From: Siphonodentalium dalli
Lineage: Eukaryota; Mollusca; Scaphopoda; Gadilida; Siphonodentaliidae
Reading direction: 5' to 3'
DNA length: 64,000 nucleotides
Assembly (NCBI GenBank): GCA_032622095.1
Contig: CP136067.1
Span: 136,403,990-136,467,989 of the forward strand
In this document: piece after piece, positions 1-13,599 of the stretch
Numbering within the stretch: the stretch's first letter is position 1
How the letters are laid out: every line of letters starts with the position of its first letter
Notes under the pieces: model-generated
Seen by the model: only the letters and a program-made list of their open reading frames with translations
Database searches by the model: none
What the model was told of the DNA's origin: nothing
Program-made: the position numbers and the translations under genes

Positions 1-173
1 GTATAAAGTCTGGGATCATGCTAAATTGTATACTACCATGAATGGCGACATTACCAACCTGTTTGTCGCTTTCGTTACGCTTTGGAAATATAATTGTATG
101 TAAATAAGACGCTATTTAAGCTGCCAGTCGGGTTCAGATGGTTAATGAATTGAGCATGGTTTGTGCTGACTAC

Positions 174-291
174 AGTAATGCCCTAAATAATCGATTCCTT
201 AACCAGAGCAGAATTATGGGTAAATTTTCAGGATTTCGTCGGAAATATGGCTTGTTGCAATTCATCGGAAAGCTCTCACTAAGGATGCATG
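174..291 (+). mobile_element. Half copy of foldback MITE (CAGTAATGCCC family)
   Basis: The stretch begins CAGTAATGCCCTAAATAATCG and matches one arm of the foldback elements at 34391-34645 and 34953-35332. Only one arm is present, so this is a truncated or solo copy. The CAG start resembles hAT-type ends, which is inference only. The short open frame here is an incidental product of the repeat. Confidence 0.7.
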
Positions 292-429
292 CTGAAAATA
301 AAATTAACTTATTCTTTTTAAGTACAATTTCCTAAATTATTTCGGAACAAAAGAACCGCGAAACAAAGAATCCCCTGATACCTTCCGAACAAAGAACTGC
401 GGGTTTTCAATGGAATCTGTGTCATGCGC

Positions 430-1790
430 TGTTCCGACGGCAGCAGAAGACATAGCTCTACTATCGTTATCAAAAGCTGGAATGGACAGTCTTCTGAAAT
501 TATGTTTCAACTACAGCCGACTACATGACGTTTTCTGTGCCATGCGCTGGCCCGACGGCAGCAGACGACATAGCTCTACTACCGTTATCAAAAGCTGGAA
601 TGGACAGTTTTCTGAAATTATGTTTCAACTGCAGCCGACTATATATGGCGTTTTAATCATCGTTTTAATGAGACGAAGTGTCAGAACGAATCCCACAACA
701 GGCAGTGGTTCATCGGAGATCTACCAATATCGGAAACTTCTTCGTGTGTGCATGCATCTAGGAATTCAGCATAACAAATTTCAAAATGACCTCATCCGAG
801 CGAAAGATTTAACAACGAAACTGCGAAAAAGTTAGTTCGCCCTTGCTTGAAAGCAGCTTTTGAAATCGTGTTCTCCCCTGACGATGGGATATATTCTGAA
901 GTCGGTTGTCCTTCCAAGGGCGTTATATGGATGCGAATTCACACCAGTCAATACCCGTTATATGAGCATCTGACTAGAGCTAGCATTCCGATGCTGTGTA
1001 AAACATATAGAATATCTTCCTTAACGAACATCAACGGACGTCGCTCTCAGCTTGTTGGGATTTCTTCTTCTTGAGTCCGAAATCCATATGAAAAAGTTGA
1101 ACTTCCTCGCCCATCTGATACACCTTCCTCAAGGACACCAAGTACCGCTAAAGATCTTCCTCTTACGATTCTTTCAATACACTCTGTTCGATAGACATAC
1201 AACTGGATTTGTGCCAGAGGTTCATGTTCTTCGGCAATATAACCTCTACGATGTCCTTGACAGCTTTGTACAAACTGGACATTTTCCATCAGAATCCACA
1301 TGGAAAAATATTTATAAGAAAGCGGCTCGAGACTACTATTGCTCATTCTGGAAATCATCCGTTGACAACAACCCATCACTATCTACGTTTCGGCTATAGT
1401 TCATTCCGATCCCAGCACTCCCTGGTCGATATGGACACTACTTAGAAAGTATCCCAACCATTCAGTCCAACTTCGGAATCTCGCTCTGCTACTCAATAAG
1501 AGTCCTTACATATACAATCTGACATGCTGTGCATGTGGTAAGCAATTAATATATCAATGAACTTATCCATGCAATAAGGTACTGCTCTTCGGGTGTTATT
1601 CGTTCGCTACGAAATAGCTACTGGGAGACAATTCTCAACCACTACGGAGTTTCTGTGTTTATATTCATGCACAATTCCATGAGCGACGAAGAACTTCATT
1701 CACTGATTATAGGAGGGGACGTTTCAACATAGCCACATAATCTAATCGATAATAAGCACGCAATAATACTGTTCTCTGCAATGTACCTTC
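430..1790 (+). pseudogene. Degenerate non-LTR retrotransposon (LINE), reverse transcriptase C-terminal half
   Basis: Broken plus-strand reading frames carry hallmarks of a LINE polymerase. An ADDIALL-type catalytic motif C lies near 560-580, with a decayed AEDIALL copy near 440-465. An LGIQ(H) segment lies near 755-775, an LPRALYG-type motif near 910-935, and a helical segment with IHMKKLNFLAHL near 1083-1120. The 1240-1400 stretch resembles the thumb/C-terminal domain that follows the polymerase. The frame shifts several times and stops are frequent, so the copy is dead. Part of motif C is tandemly duplicated with a period of about 120 bases (431-650). Family assignment within LINEs is not possible from sight alone. 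Confidence 0.7.
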
Positions 1791-1889
1791 TTGTCTCGTG
1801 CTCCCTGAGTAGAGGAAAACCAATGACAAACAGCCGTGTTTGAATCCACACGCCATCTTATAATGTGGCATGCACATTCTGCATTCTAA

Positions 1890-2440
1890 CTTTTACATAC
1901 GCTGTCACACAAGGGTATAGTATACTTTTTCACAGTTGTCATACTCGTGTTCAAAATTGTAAATAACCTTGTAACTCTTCTCCAGAAATGGAGGTATTGA
2001 AATAAATATATACATGCATAAAGAACATTCGGAACAGAGAACATTCTTGATAAAGAACATTCTGCATGGATAAAGAACCTTCTGGACAAATAATATATAA
2101 GATATTCTGAATAAAGAACATTTGGAGTAAAGATAATTTGCAACAAAGAACCGCCTTGAGTTGATACTTTCAGAAGAAAGAACAATCGAAATAAAGAATT
2201 TTCGAAGTAAAGAATCTTCGGAATAAAGAACTATCTTCATAATTTTAGATAAAATAGCATTCTGAAAAAAGATAACTTTTGATAAAGACCCTTCTGGATT
2301 AAGAATCTTCGGGACAAATAATATACATGTATAAGCTATTCTGAATAAAGAACCTTCGGAATAAAGATCATTCGGAATAAAGAAATTTCAGAATTAAAAA
2401 CCTTCGGGTTAAAGAATCTTCGGAATAAATAACCACACCC
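1890..2440. repeat. Degenerate short tandem repeat (AATAAAGAAC-type)
   Basis: Imperfect repeats of about 17 bases with the core GGAATAAAGAACATTC recur through this stretch. Related motifs occur near 340-400 and 56215-56300. The minus-strand open frames here are translations of the repeat and not genes. Confidence 0.7.
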
Positions 2441-2456
2441 TTCTATTTCTACTCAC

Positions 2457-2670
2457 TGTGAACAGATCGGGTAAATATATCTCTTTATAGCGTCTGTCAT
2501 TAAACTCGCCATGTTGTTTTGACCTGGTTCAGGGTTCATTGCACTCAATATAGCCTGTTGCATGATTTCTGTTGTCATGTTCTGTATTACCGGCCCCATC
2601 TTTTCGATGAGTGGATCCATGCATATCATAGCCTGTTTTGGATCACAAGCGTTGACCACAGCAACAAACG
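2457..2670 (-). CDS. Type B exon of a second cysteine-rich secreted-type protein gene (internal exon)
   Basis: An open frame of 70 codons is bounded on the minus strand by a pyrimidine-rich acceptor (ACCTTTCCAG) at 2671-2680 and a strong donor, CA followed by GTGAGTAG, at 2456 and below. It enters in phase 1 and leaves in phase 2, exactly like exons 55492-55645 and 40158-40275. It contains NAC, then AMIC, and ends near PIC at the donor, matching the cysteine positions of the other type B exons. An in-frame TGA overlaps the donor, so the exon could be mistaken for a terminal one. It lies beyond the stop of the gene ending at 34733, so it probably belongs to a paralogous neighbour whose other exons I could not find. 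An upstream methionine and hydrophobic run could be misread as a signal peptide; the acceptor makes splicing more likely. Confidence 0.6.
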
Positions 2671-5600
2671 CTGGAAAGGTAAGAAGGAACCCAATGCGAA
2701 TTTGGGCGTGAAATTTCAAAAACATTATTTCAATCTATCAATTGGACGGAAAACAATCATTATCCTTAAATACCAATGTATGCTATAGTACTAATATGAC
2801 CATATGCTAGCGTAATTAACGAACCACAGCTAAACCACACACATAAGCCGGGATATATATGTGCCTGTTTTAATCTTACAGAAATAACTTCATAGATGCG
2901 TATTCCCATCAAATAAGATTCACCTAGGCCTTATATCATGGTGCGATTATGATTAATAAACTCCAGACATGCACAAGGGGTCATCGAATGAGTGGGTCCT
3001 ATAGCAATTTCGTGTATAAATTATGTCAATCATACATCAGGGCATGTGATAAATAAGAGATTCACAATGCAAACAGACTACGAGCTCACCACCTCAAAAT
3101 ATAAAACCTAAAAAAAATTTAAAAGCCGTTCCTTTTGTACAAATTATCATAGTCTATAAACTCCCAACATCAAACTGAAAGTATTCAAAAGTCAAGACTG
3201 TTGGTCATTGTCGAGAGGTGAGTATTTTACTGAAGTTAACCATTATATTATTGACACTGTGGGCGCAATCCGATTGAGATGTGTACTATACGAAGAAGCT
3301 TGTCGATTCCATCATGTCATTTCATTAAAAAATGTCATGATGTCGATTTCAACGAAATTTGACGAACAACGTCAACATGTAACTTTCAGCATCCGCCGAA
3401 TTCGCGATAACCTGAATGTATCTTCTGCTTTGTTCATAAGTATGTGTTTCTTATCGATTCACGAAAATAGAAGGATATCTAATGATTATCAGATTCACGT
3501 ATGTACTATGTAATATTAGGATAATTTAAACGCGATATGATAACGTTTGCATGCATCACGAATTTAGATTTCGATTCCAGTATTGTCTCCCGCCCTGCCA
3601 GAGTGATTGAGATTTTCCCATTGCACGCGCGATTTATATTTTAGGCAACTCCAATGTAAATATTTGACAGTCCATAATATGTCATAATTATGTTCTCAAT
3701 AAAATGTAAACCGCCGCTACGAATGAACTTCACTGTGCATAATTCCGATAGTAACTCCCCTAATTTTGGAACGCCGGCAATTGAAAGACACACGTTTATT
3801 TCCGATTACGACATTAATGCTTTAAGCTCACCGATCTACTGTGCGGCAAAAGTGATCGCAAAAATTCCAAACAGCAGTGTCGTATTATATAATAATTGGT
3901 GACGTCACAAAATCAGATATAGTCTATATACGACCCAAAGCGTCCGGCTTTGGTTCGTTATAACTTATAACAACACCTGCTCAACCTCACGATGTGAGAG
4001 ATACGTTCTAGATATGTAAACAAAAGTGTTTAAATAAACTAAAAACAACATTTTCAAGGCTGGTCATTGGAGATTTTGACATGAAATATTTGCAACAAAC
4101 GCACTGCATTATCTAGTTTATGAACACAACTAGGGTATGTGCACAGTTTACTAAGAAATCGTGAATGTCTGCGAGAAAATAAATAAAGCAGTTTCTTTCG
4201 AAAACCAAAAGGAGGGTAATCAGGTTCGTGTATCTGGGCAAGTGCGTCAGTTGCATTGTGATGTCGGTTTTCACACCCAATGGGCTGATTTCACTGTGAA
4301 ATTAACCCTTTGCGTGGATTTCCTCCATCCGTAAAACTGACAACGTCGTGATATGACATAGCGATTGAAACTACGATAAACATAAATCAACAATTCCAGT
4401 TGCATGTGGAGAGGTATCGCAAGCTCCAATTGCTGTCGAAGAAGGCGAAGTGATTCACACAGAGATATTAATGTATGCTGCCAATCGTAATTGTATATAC
4501 ACGTCGGATGGTTTGTACAATAATTGTCGACATCCTGTCGGGTGTCTTTATAGACATAACTTCCATATATAGGTAATCAGGTATAGCTGACTATTGATCT
4601 GAAACACATTGGACTCGTCATCTACACTCTTAAATAAAGCAATTGATTTATGTACTCCATAATACCTATAGCCCATATAGTACCAAGCAGCATGGTAATA
4701 TAAGCCTTTAGAACCGGTATAACACTGTAGAACCAGTAGATGATAGGTTCCACAGAGAACCAAATAGTTGGCTCCAAGCTGATTGGGTGAGACGGTCACG
4801 TGTGTCGATGTAGAGTGTCTGGTTCAAATGATCAAATTAAAGTGAACAAAATGGTCGCTAATCGACTATATATCGTTTAAAAGTACCTTATAACAACGGA
4901 GAAACATGACACAACACCCACTGACATCTTTTATTTAAAGGCGAATTCGGCCTCGACTTACAGGTACACTTTTGAAGTTTTAGTCGTGAAAATTGAAATG
5001 ATAACTAGTTTTTATTTTGGCCAAATTTGGCGAAATTGGATCAGTTCTGGAATAATGTCAACACTGTTTGATTTGGGTCTGAATGTGAATCGGAGAAGCT
5101 GTTAAACTACAAAAACCGATCGATCTTGATATTTTCGAGTTGTTAATTCGACTGTCACTGTTCACAACATTCCAAGCCAATGCCGTTGGTATTACACTTG
5201 GTACTGACACGATAATAATTCCCCAAAGTTTTGTTGCCAACCACTTGTGATTAGTACGTGACAATATCAACATCAACGTGGAAACTGAGAACGTTTAGTA
5301 GTCAGAATTGGTGTGTCGATATTCTCTTCTTCGGAATTAATTATGGCGAATACAGATCAGTCACTCGTCTCATGATACATCATATTTCACCGAAACATAT
5401 GTGTGGCCATGTCTACGAGTTGAGAACCGTGTCTCAAAATCATTGTCCAGTTTCGGAGTCTGCTGAACATTGTTCTGAATGTTTCCTACGGAGTCTGCGA
5501 CGAACTGTTAGGCCTACTGATTTATAGTGCTGTGATGTATGCATGACTGGTTGTAAGGTTGTAGACCGTTAATGACCGCGACTGTACCGTCATTCAAGTT
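2671..5600. other. No recognisable gene or repeat
   Basis: Only short open frames without family signatures are present. I see no tandem repeats, inverted ends or splice-bounded exons that I can support. It may be intron or intergenic DNA upstream of the exon at 2457-2670. Confidence 0.4.
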
Positions 5601-5849
5601 CAACTACCGTCAAGTGGTATCACTGCGATTGATATTTTTCTTATACGGCATAACATATCGCCCAATTATGGAGTCTGCTATCCTTTTGATGACTTTAACT
5701 TTGAGTTGACGTGAAAAATAACGAAATTGGTGGTGGCTATTCTGAAATCGACGATGAACGATACCCACCAGTGACTTTTCCCAGAAATTAATGATTTTGG
5801 TAAAGTGAGCCCTGCGGCTATGTCCTAAGTTATTAGCCCACATTAATGG

Positions 5850-7570
5850 ATGGACATGTTCTCAATATTAACTGGGGTGTGGACAAATGGTATGTAATTC
5901 AGGAAATATACCTCTTCATTGCACGATGGGTGGGTTGGCTGACTTCCCGATGTCTGGGCACTTTACAAAAAGTGGCTAGCAAAGAGAAGGCGAAATCTCA
6001 CTGTTTTTGGGTACCCATAACCCTTCTAAACTCTTTAGCACACACTGAACCGAATCTATATGCTCTCATGTATTATTTACAATTTGTATGGGTGGTTTTG
6101 TTCTCGAAATCCTGGAACACTTTACAAAAGGCGGCTGGCAAATACGAAATGTAATGTGTTAGGCCACACTGCCCCATTTGCAATCTTGGGACACACAATG
6201 AACCGAAAGGCTGTGCTCCCATTATTAACTGCGTGTGTAGAGAAATGGACGCTATATAAAGGTAGAGTATACCAGGGTCTTGAATGTCTGGGTCACTTTA
6301 CAAAAAGTTGTTGATGAAAGAGAAAGGCGAATACTCACTGTTTTGGGGGGGGGGGGGGGACCCCATTAACCCATTTAATATGGAGTTATATTCTTTCACA
6401 CTTACCTGAGTGTGTGATCGAAAGGTATTGCTGTCATGGAATCATTAATTGATATATGGGTGATTTGGTTCCCTCGAAATCCTGGAACACTTTACAAAAA
6501 GCGGCTGGCAAACAAGAAGGCGAATTTTCTATGTCTTGAGGACCCCACTATCCAACTTGAAGTCTTAACAAAATGATATGCTCTCAATGTTAACTGAAGT
6601 TGTGGACAAATGGGATTATTATCTGGCAATACGAATCTGTTATGGATGAGATGGTTCCCGATAGCCTATGGCACTTCACAACAAATGGTCAGCAATGAAA
6701 GGGCTAAATTTTACTCTCAGGCGACTCCATCCCTATCTGAAGTCTTGAACACAACACTAGCTCAAGGCATAAGCTATCCATATTACCAGAGATTGTGGCC
6801 GAATGGCAATGGTCTCGCGAGCCCGCCGTTCGCGAGAACACCGTGGCACCTTACACAAAGCAGATGGCAAACGATGAAGGCGAATTTTAAGGGACCCCTA
6901 CCCCATGTAAACCATTGAACCTACCACGAACTGAATGGATGTGCCCTCATGGTCAAACGACGATATGGACAAATGGCTATTCTATAAAGAAATACACAAT
7001 TGTTATAGATGGGTTATCCGACAGTCAGGGACACTTTACAAAAAGCGACTGAAAAATAAATAATGCGATTTTTCAATGTTTGTATTACCCCCTTCCCAAT
7101 TTGAAGACTAGAACACATCACGGATTGGAACGATATCATCATTGACTGCGTGTATGGACAATGGCGAGTTAATTGTACAAGGACGTAAACAATGTAAATA
7201 GATGGATTTGGGTTCAGAAAGAATGAGCACTTAACGAAAAGTGACTGGAAAATAAGAAAGGCAAAATTTTGAGGACTCCTACTTTATTTGAAGTCTTGGA
7301 AGACACCACGTGGTGAAATGATATGACCCCAATATTAATTGAGGGCTTGACCAAAGGTTAGTTTTTATCAGAATATACATATGTGTTGGTGCCCGAAAGG
7401 CTGCATCATGTGGCACTCCACAACAAGCGGCTGGCAAATGTTCACTGTTGTATGTACCCCTACCCCATTTGAGGTCTTGAACACATCATGTACTGAAGGG
7501 ATTATGAATTCAATATCAACATATATTGTGGCCGAAACTATGCGATATATAAGTATGTGGTAGTTTTATC
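5850..7570. repeat. Diverged ~185-bp tandem repeat block, copy 1
   Basis: A sentence-like set of motifs recurs about nine times: a GGTTGGTTCC-like start, CACTTTACAAAA, GGCGAATTTT, CCCATTTGAAGTCTTGAACACACC, and TTAACTGAG...GTGGACAAATGG. Spacings between successive CACTTTACAAAA motifs are roughly 160-195 bases. The order of individually diagnostic monomers matches the block at 11091-13380, for example the monomer with CTCGCGAGC near 6814. Confidence 0.8.
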
Positions 7571-7856
7571 CGGAAGTAAACAATTTATCTGGGAGGGAGA
7601 TTGTATGGGGAAAATTAGGATGTAATCCAGTTGGAACTGATTGGATACAATGATATACACATAGTTTCGTTGGAGCTGATTGGACGCAATGCTACACAGA
7701 AAATGTTGTTTTCGTCATTGATACGCCCGTCGCCGTGAGATTGCAGACGATCTGGAGGTGGTAAATTTTGCGCTCAGCAGGGTTTCAATGCTTTTCACGA
7801 AGTTTTAACAAATGACAGCATTATGGAAATCGATTTGTTTTCGAGATAAATGTCTG

Positions 7857-8100
7857 AACCCCGTCAACTATTTTAATATTTTCGCGCTGACTGAGTTGCT
7901 GTACATAAAAACCACTGTATTCCAAAAAGTATTGATATGCTTTTTCCATTTGCCACAATGACAGAGAGGGGACGTTTTAATGTGATTACTCAATTGGCCA
8001 TAGTTCAAACTACTGCATTTCAATCTTAAACGGGAATGGAGTACTTGTGCATCTATACGTCTGACATGCTGGGTTCTCCAGCTGTCCAATTATTGTAATC
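7857..8100 (-). pseudogene. LINE C-terminal fragment, copy 1
   Basis: The minus-strand frame carries RLRLKCSSL, then SNHIKTSPLCHCGK, the cysteine-rich C-terminal segment typical of Jockey/CR1-like LINE proteins. It is a diverged version of the better preserved copy at 13630-13925. It breaks down just after the CHCGK motif. Confidence 0.65.
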
Positions 8101-8189
8101 TCTGTATACCATTATTGTTTTTTTGAGAATAAACTATTGATTTGTTGATTGATATGCGACACTTATTGTATGTAATAGCAAATAAAATA

Positions 8190-10510
8190 TGTTGTTGTTG
8201 TAATTTGGGGTCTGGAAGCCTGAACACGTCTTTAATCACTTAAGCAATGTCCCCGGGCTCAATTTTCAGCAAAAGAATTATGTTGGGTCCCAGTATGATC
8301 AATTGGGAAATTTGGTAAAGTTATGAACAAAAATATGTAATTTTTCGACCAAAAACGTGTTTGGGGGAGGTGTAGCTAAAATCCATTATTTCGCAAATTG
8401 TTCTAAATTTCTGTTAACTTCTTTCTGCACATGCTTGGCAGATAACTGCATCACCATAAGAATTAAATATTTGGGCATTATAACAATATCCATTTGAATG
8501 ATAATGTTCGAAAAATAATATTTTTGTGAAAAAGTGCGATTTTTCAGCAAAAAATAAATATTTTGGCTCCAAATGGCAGGAAAATCTAAATTAACCAACA
8601 CTTTTTTTCATATCAGGTAGAAGTATGGTATGATGTAGTAATTTTAACCCCAACAATATGGGCAAATAGGCTAGGACATAGCCACATGGCTCGCTTTACC
8701 AAAATCGTTAATTTCTGGAAAAAGTAACTGGAGGGTATAGCTCATCGTCGATTTGATAATAGCCACCACCTATTCCGTTATTTTTCAATTTCTGTCAAAT
8801 TCTTTCTACTTGTGTTGTCCAGATAACTACTGAGCCATATGTTATATAGTTGGTCACGTTGTTTATAACAAAGGTTTTAGTACTTAACATCGATGTTAAT
8901 GCATGCAAAATTAACTGTTATCAATACAATAATTGTTGTTGTTGTAACTGGGGGTCTGAAAGCCTGAATACATCTGTAATCGATTAAACGGCATCTCTGG
9001 ACAACACTTTCAGTACAAGATTCATATTGGGTCCCATTCAGATCAATTCAAAAATGTTTGTAATGACATCAAAAATATGTATTTGTTTCGACCAAAAACG
9101 TGTTTGGGGGAGGGGTAGCTAAAATCCAATATCTCGCAAACCGTTCAAAATTGTTGTTAACTTCTTCCTTTATAAGCTTGTTAGATAACTACTACACTAT
9201 ATGACCTAAATATTTCAATATTATTGCTATATACGTTTGAATGATAATGTTCGAAATATATAATTTTTTTGAAACAGAGTGATTTTTCAATAAAAAATAA
9301 ATGTTCCGGCTCCAAATGGCACTAAAATCCAAATTAACCAACACTTCTTGCATATCAGGTACAAATATGGTATGCTGTGGTCATTTTAACACCAACAATG
9401 TGGGCAAATATCTTTGGAAATAGCCGCAGGGCTCACTTTACCAAAATCGTTAATTTCTGGGAAACGTCACTGGTGGGTATCGTTCATCGTCAATTTGAGA
9501 ATAGCCACCACCAATTCCGTTACTTTTCACTATCATTTTCGTAAAGAGTATATATTTTTCCTTTAAATAAAGTTAGTTTTAACTTGTTCTACCGTGGGTA
9601 GGGGTATCTCAAAAACTTTTTCCAGAAATTAACGATTTTAGTAAAGCGAGCCCTGCGGATATGTCCTAAACTATTTGCCCACATTGTTTGTGTTAAAATT
9701 ATTAAATCATACCATATCTCTATTTGATATGCAAAAATTTAGATTTTCCTGCCATTTACAGCCGAAACATTTATTTTTTGCTGAAAAATCGCCCTTTTTC
9801 ACAAAAATATTATTTTTCAAACATTATCATTGAAACAGATATTGCAATAATGCCGAAATATTTAGTCCATATGGTGTAGTAGTTATCTAACAACCATATG
9901 AAGAAATAAGTGAACAGAAATTTTGAACGGTTTTCGAGATACTGGATTATAGCTACCCCTCCCCCAAACACGTTTTTGGTCGAAAAAAATACATATTTTT
10001 GATGACGACTTTACAAACATTTTCTAATTGATCTTAATGGGACCCAATATGAATCTTGTACTGAAAGTGTTGTCCATAGATACCATTTAATTGATTACAT
10101 ATGTGTCCAGGCTTCAAGACCCCCAGTTACAACAACAACATATTTTATTGATAGCAGGTAATTCTTCATGCATTAACATCGATTTTATAGTATTAAAATA
10201 TTTGTTATAAACAACACATGACCAACTATATAATTCATATGGCTCACTAGTTATCTGGACATCACAAGTAAAAAGAATTTGACAAAAATTGTGAATGGTT
10301 TTCCAGATATTGGATTGAGGTACCGCTCCCCCGAACGCGTTTTTGGTAGAAAAAATACATATTTATGTTAACGACTACACAAACTTTTCTAAATGATTCT
10401 AATGTGCATCAGATCATTATTCATGGGGTGAAAACCTGATCCGTAGACACCGCGAGCGTGGTTAAAGATGTCCTTATGCTTCCAAACCACCAGTTACAAC
10501 AACACATGTT
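8190..10510. repeat. Cluster of ~600-bp dispersed repeats forming a foldback
   Basis: A repeat starting with (GTT)n-GTAA-TTGGGGTCT occurs in direct orientation from about 8195 and 8935, and in inverted orientation ending near 10135 and 10505. The shared interior includes CCAAAAACGTGTTTGGGGGAGG and GCTCCAAATGGC. The 8935-9560 and 9600-10140 copies therefore form a large imperfect inverted repeat. A fifth copy lies at 13965-14660. I cannot see coding capacity. Confidence 0.75.
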
Positions 10511-11090
10511 ATTTATAACATCCATGCAATTTTATTTTAATATATAGAGACTTTGTATACAACTAAAGTATTTGTTCTAAACGACATATAATATAGACTA
10601 ACATATACAAAACAAAAACATTGTTGCTGCCACTCGCATTATTCCTACTCGGTTCCACTCACACGTGTATATTAATAGTATTCGTTCATTATATCGACCA
10701 AGTAGGTGCCCATACATATGAACCACTTTCCGTAGCATCGCCCTAACAAAGCCTATTAAAAAACCCCAGTCTGCACACGATAAACGTAACCTAGGAAACA
10801 ATCAAAATAATTCGGCCATCTTCATCATATAATATGTCACCACATTCAGGGGTGATAGGAAGACGGTCAGCCATGACTATATCACCCTAACAATATACAT
10901 GCATAGTCTATTAATATTATATTTATTTGTAATTGTACTTTTCATGTGTGAATATTGTACATAAAATTATCCTATCCTCTCCTATATAGTGAACGTTAGA
11001 GTCCCTCTAAATCGACCAAAACATAGGAACGATGGATATTGTATCTTATATATCATAAGCTAGTCTGACCAAGGTAGCAAACGTTAGTTC
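10511..11090. other. No recognisable feature
   Basis: This is an AT-rich spacer between the foldback cluster and the second tandem block. I see only short open frames without family signatures. Confidence 0.4.
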
Positions 11091-13380
11091 AAATATGTTT
11101 ATAGTTGGGTTGGTTCCCGAAAGCCTTTGGCACTTTACAAAAATTGGATGGCAAACGCCAAAGGCGAATATTTTTTTGTTTTGTGTGACCATTTATAAGC
11201 CCATTTAAACCTTGAACACACCATGCGCCAAATATATATGCTCTTATTATTAACTGACAGTGAATGAAATGTAGTCCTATCAGGGAATATACAATTTATA
11301 TGGGTAGTTTGGTTCCCAAAATCCTAGGGTACTTTACAAAAGGCGGCTGGCAAATACGAAAGTTGAATTTTCTTTGAGCACCCTACCCCATTTGAGGTCT
11401 TAAACACACCACAAATTGAACGGATATGCTCTCAATATTAACGGAGGGTGTGGACAAATGGTAGGTAATTCAGGAAATACACATATTTAATGAGTGGGTT
11501 GGTTTCGAATGTCTGGGACACTTTACAAAAAGTGGCTACCAAACGAGAAAGGCGAATTCTCAATGTGTTGGGTACCCATAACCTATTTGAACTCTTGAGC
11601 ACATACCGAACTAGAGTTATATATATGCTCTCTATATTAACTGAAAACGAAAGGTAGTGTTATCGTGTATTATATACAATTTGTATTGGTGGTTTGGTTC
11701 CATAAATCATGGGGCACTTTACAAAAGACGACTTGCAAATACGAAATGTGAATTTTCTTTGTTTTGATGCCACACTACCCCATTTGAAGTCTTGAACACA
11801 CCATGAACTGAAAGGATAAAAGGGTATGCAACCAATATTAACTGAGTGTGTAGAGAAATGGATGCTATATCAAGAAATTCCCATTTTGTATGGATGGGTT
11901 GGTTCCTGAATGTCTGGGTTACTTTACAAAAGGCGGTTGGCAATAAGACAGGAGGATACTCACTGTTTTTTTTTGGGGGGGGGGACCCCTTAACCCATTT
12001 AATATCTTGAACACTGCATGAACTGAAGTTATATGCTCTCATTCTCATGCTGAATGTGTGAACAAAATGTAGGGCTATCACGGAATTATCAATTGGTATG
12101 GGTGGTTTGGTTACCCCGAAATCCTGGGACACTTTACAAAAATCGGCTAGCAAACACGAAAGGCGAATTTTCTATGTTTTGAGGACCCACTATCCCACTT
12201 GAAGTCTTAAACAAATAATATGCTCTCAATTTTAACTGAGGGTGTGGACAAATGGTAGTATTATCCGTAAATACGAATGTGTTATGGATGAGAAAGCCTA
12301 TGACAATTTACAACAAGCGGCCGGTAAACGAAAAGGGCTAATTTTCACTGTCTTATGGGACTCCAGTCCCTATTTGAAGTCTTGAACACACCACCAGCTG
12401 AAGGTATATGTTATCAATATCACCCGATAGTGTGGCCAAATGGCTGTTCTGTCAGAAAAGATGCAATGCTCTCGCGAACCAACCGTTCGCTAGAACACCG
12501 TGGCACCTTACACACAGCAGATGACAAACTATAAAGGCGAATTATAAGGAACCTCTACCCCATGTAAATCATTGAACTGAATGGATGTGTTGTCAATTTC
12601 AAATGGCTATTCTATCAGGAAATACACAATTGATATAGATGGATTGGTATCCAACCGTCAGGGACACTTTACAAAAAGCGACTGGAAAATAAATAAAGCT
12701 ATTTTCACTGTTGCTATTACCCGGTACCCAATTTGAAGACTAAAACACACCACGAACTGGAACGATATCCTCATTGACTGAGTGTATGGGCAATGGAGAG
12801 TTGTATAAGGATGTACACAATTTATATAGCTGATTGGGTTCAGAAAGAATGAGCGCTTAACGAAAAATGGCTGGAAAATAAGAAAGGCACAATTTTGAAG
12901 ACGCCCTACTTTATTTGAAGTCTTGAAAACGCCACATGGTGAAATGATATGATCTCAATATTAACCGAGGGTTTGACCAAATGTTAATTTTTATCAGGAT
13001 ATACACATGTGTTGGTTCCCGAACGTCTCCACCATGTGCCACTTCACAACAAGCGGCTGGCAAATTTTCACTGTTTTATGTACCCTACCCTATTTGAAGT
13101 CTTGAACACATCATGTACTGAAGGGATTATGCTCTGAATATCAACATATGTTGTGGCCGAATGGCTATTCTATCCGACACTATACGATATATAAGGCTGT
13201 ATTGGTTTACGACAGTATGTGACACTTTACAAAAAGCGACTGGCAGATAACAAATATGCAGTTTTTATCTGTTTATCTGACACATACGCTATTTTAATTC
13301 ATGAAAACACCACGAACTCGAGGGATACAGCCCCAGTTTTAACTGAGGCTGTGGACATAAGCTAGTTCTATTAGGAGGTA
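11091..13380. repeat. Diverged ~190-bp tandem repeat block, copy 2
   Basis: About twelve monomers share the motifs of the block at 5850-7570, with CACTTTACAAAA near 11131, 11333, 11517, 11714, 11930, 12130 and onwards. Monomers with unusual sequence occur in the same order as in copy 1. This indicates a segmental duplication of an already diverged array, not recent monomer amplification. Confidence 0.8.
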
Positions 13381-13599
13381 AACAATTATATGGGAGGGGG
13401 AGAGAGAGAGAGAGAATGAGATAGACTGTATGGGAAAAGTGAGGATGTAATCCATTTGGAGCTGATTGGATACAATGCTATACATATAATTTTGTTGGAG
13501 CTGATTATATACAATGATATACAAATAATGTTGCTTATATACGTCATTGATATGTCCGTCGCTGGTGGGGGTAAATTTCGAGTCCAAGTTCGGCTTCAA

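Noticed and set aside
2453..2725. A complete 90-residue secreted protein with N-terminal signal peptide
   Set aside because: A strong acceptor and a donor (GTGAGTAG) in the phases of the other type B exons explain the interval better. The methionine and hydrophobic start would lie in the intron.
3208..3513. 101-residue plus-strand frame
   Set aside because: No family signature or flanking splice sites; length is within chance for this AT content.
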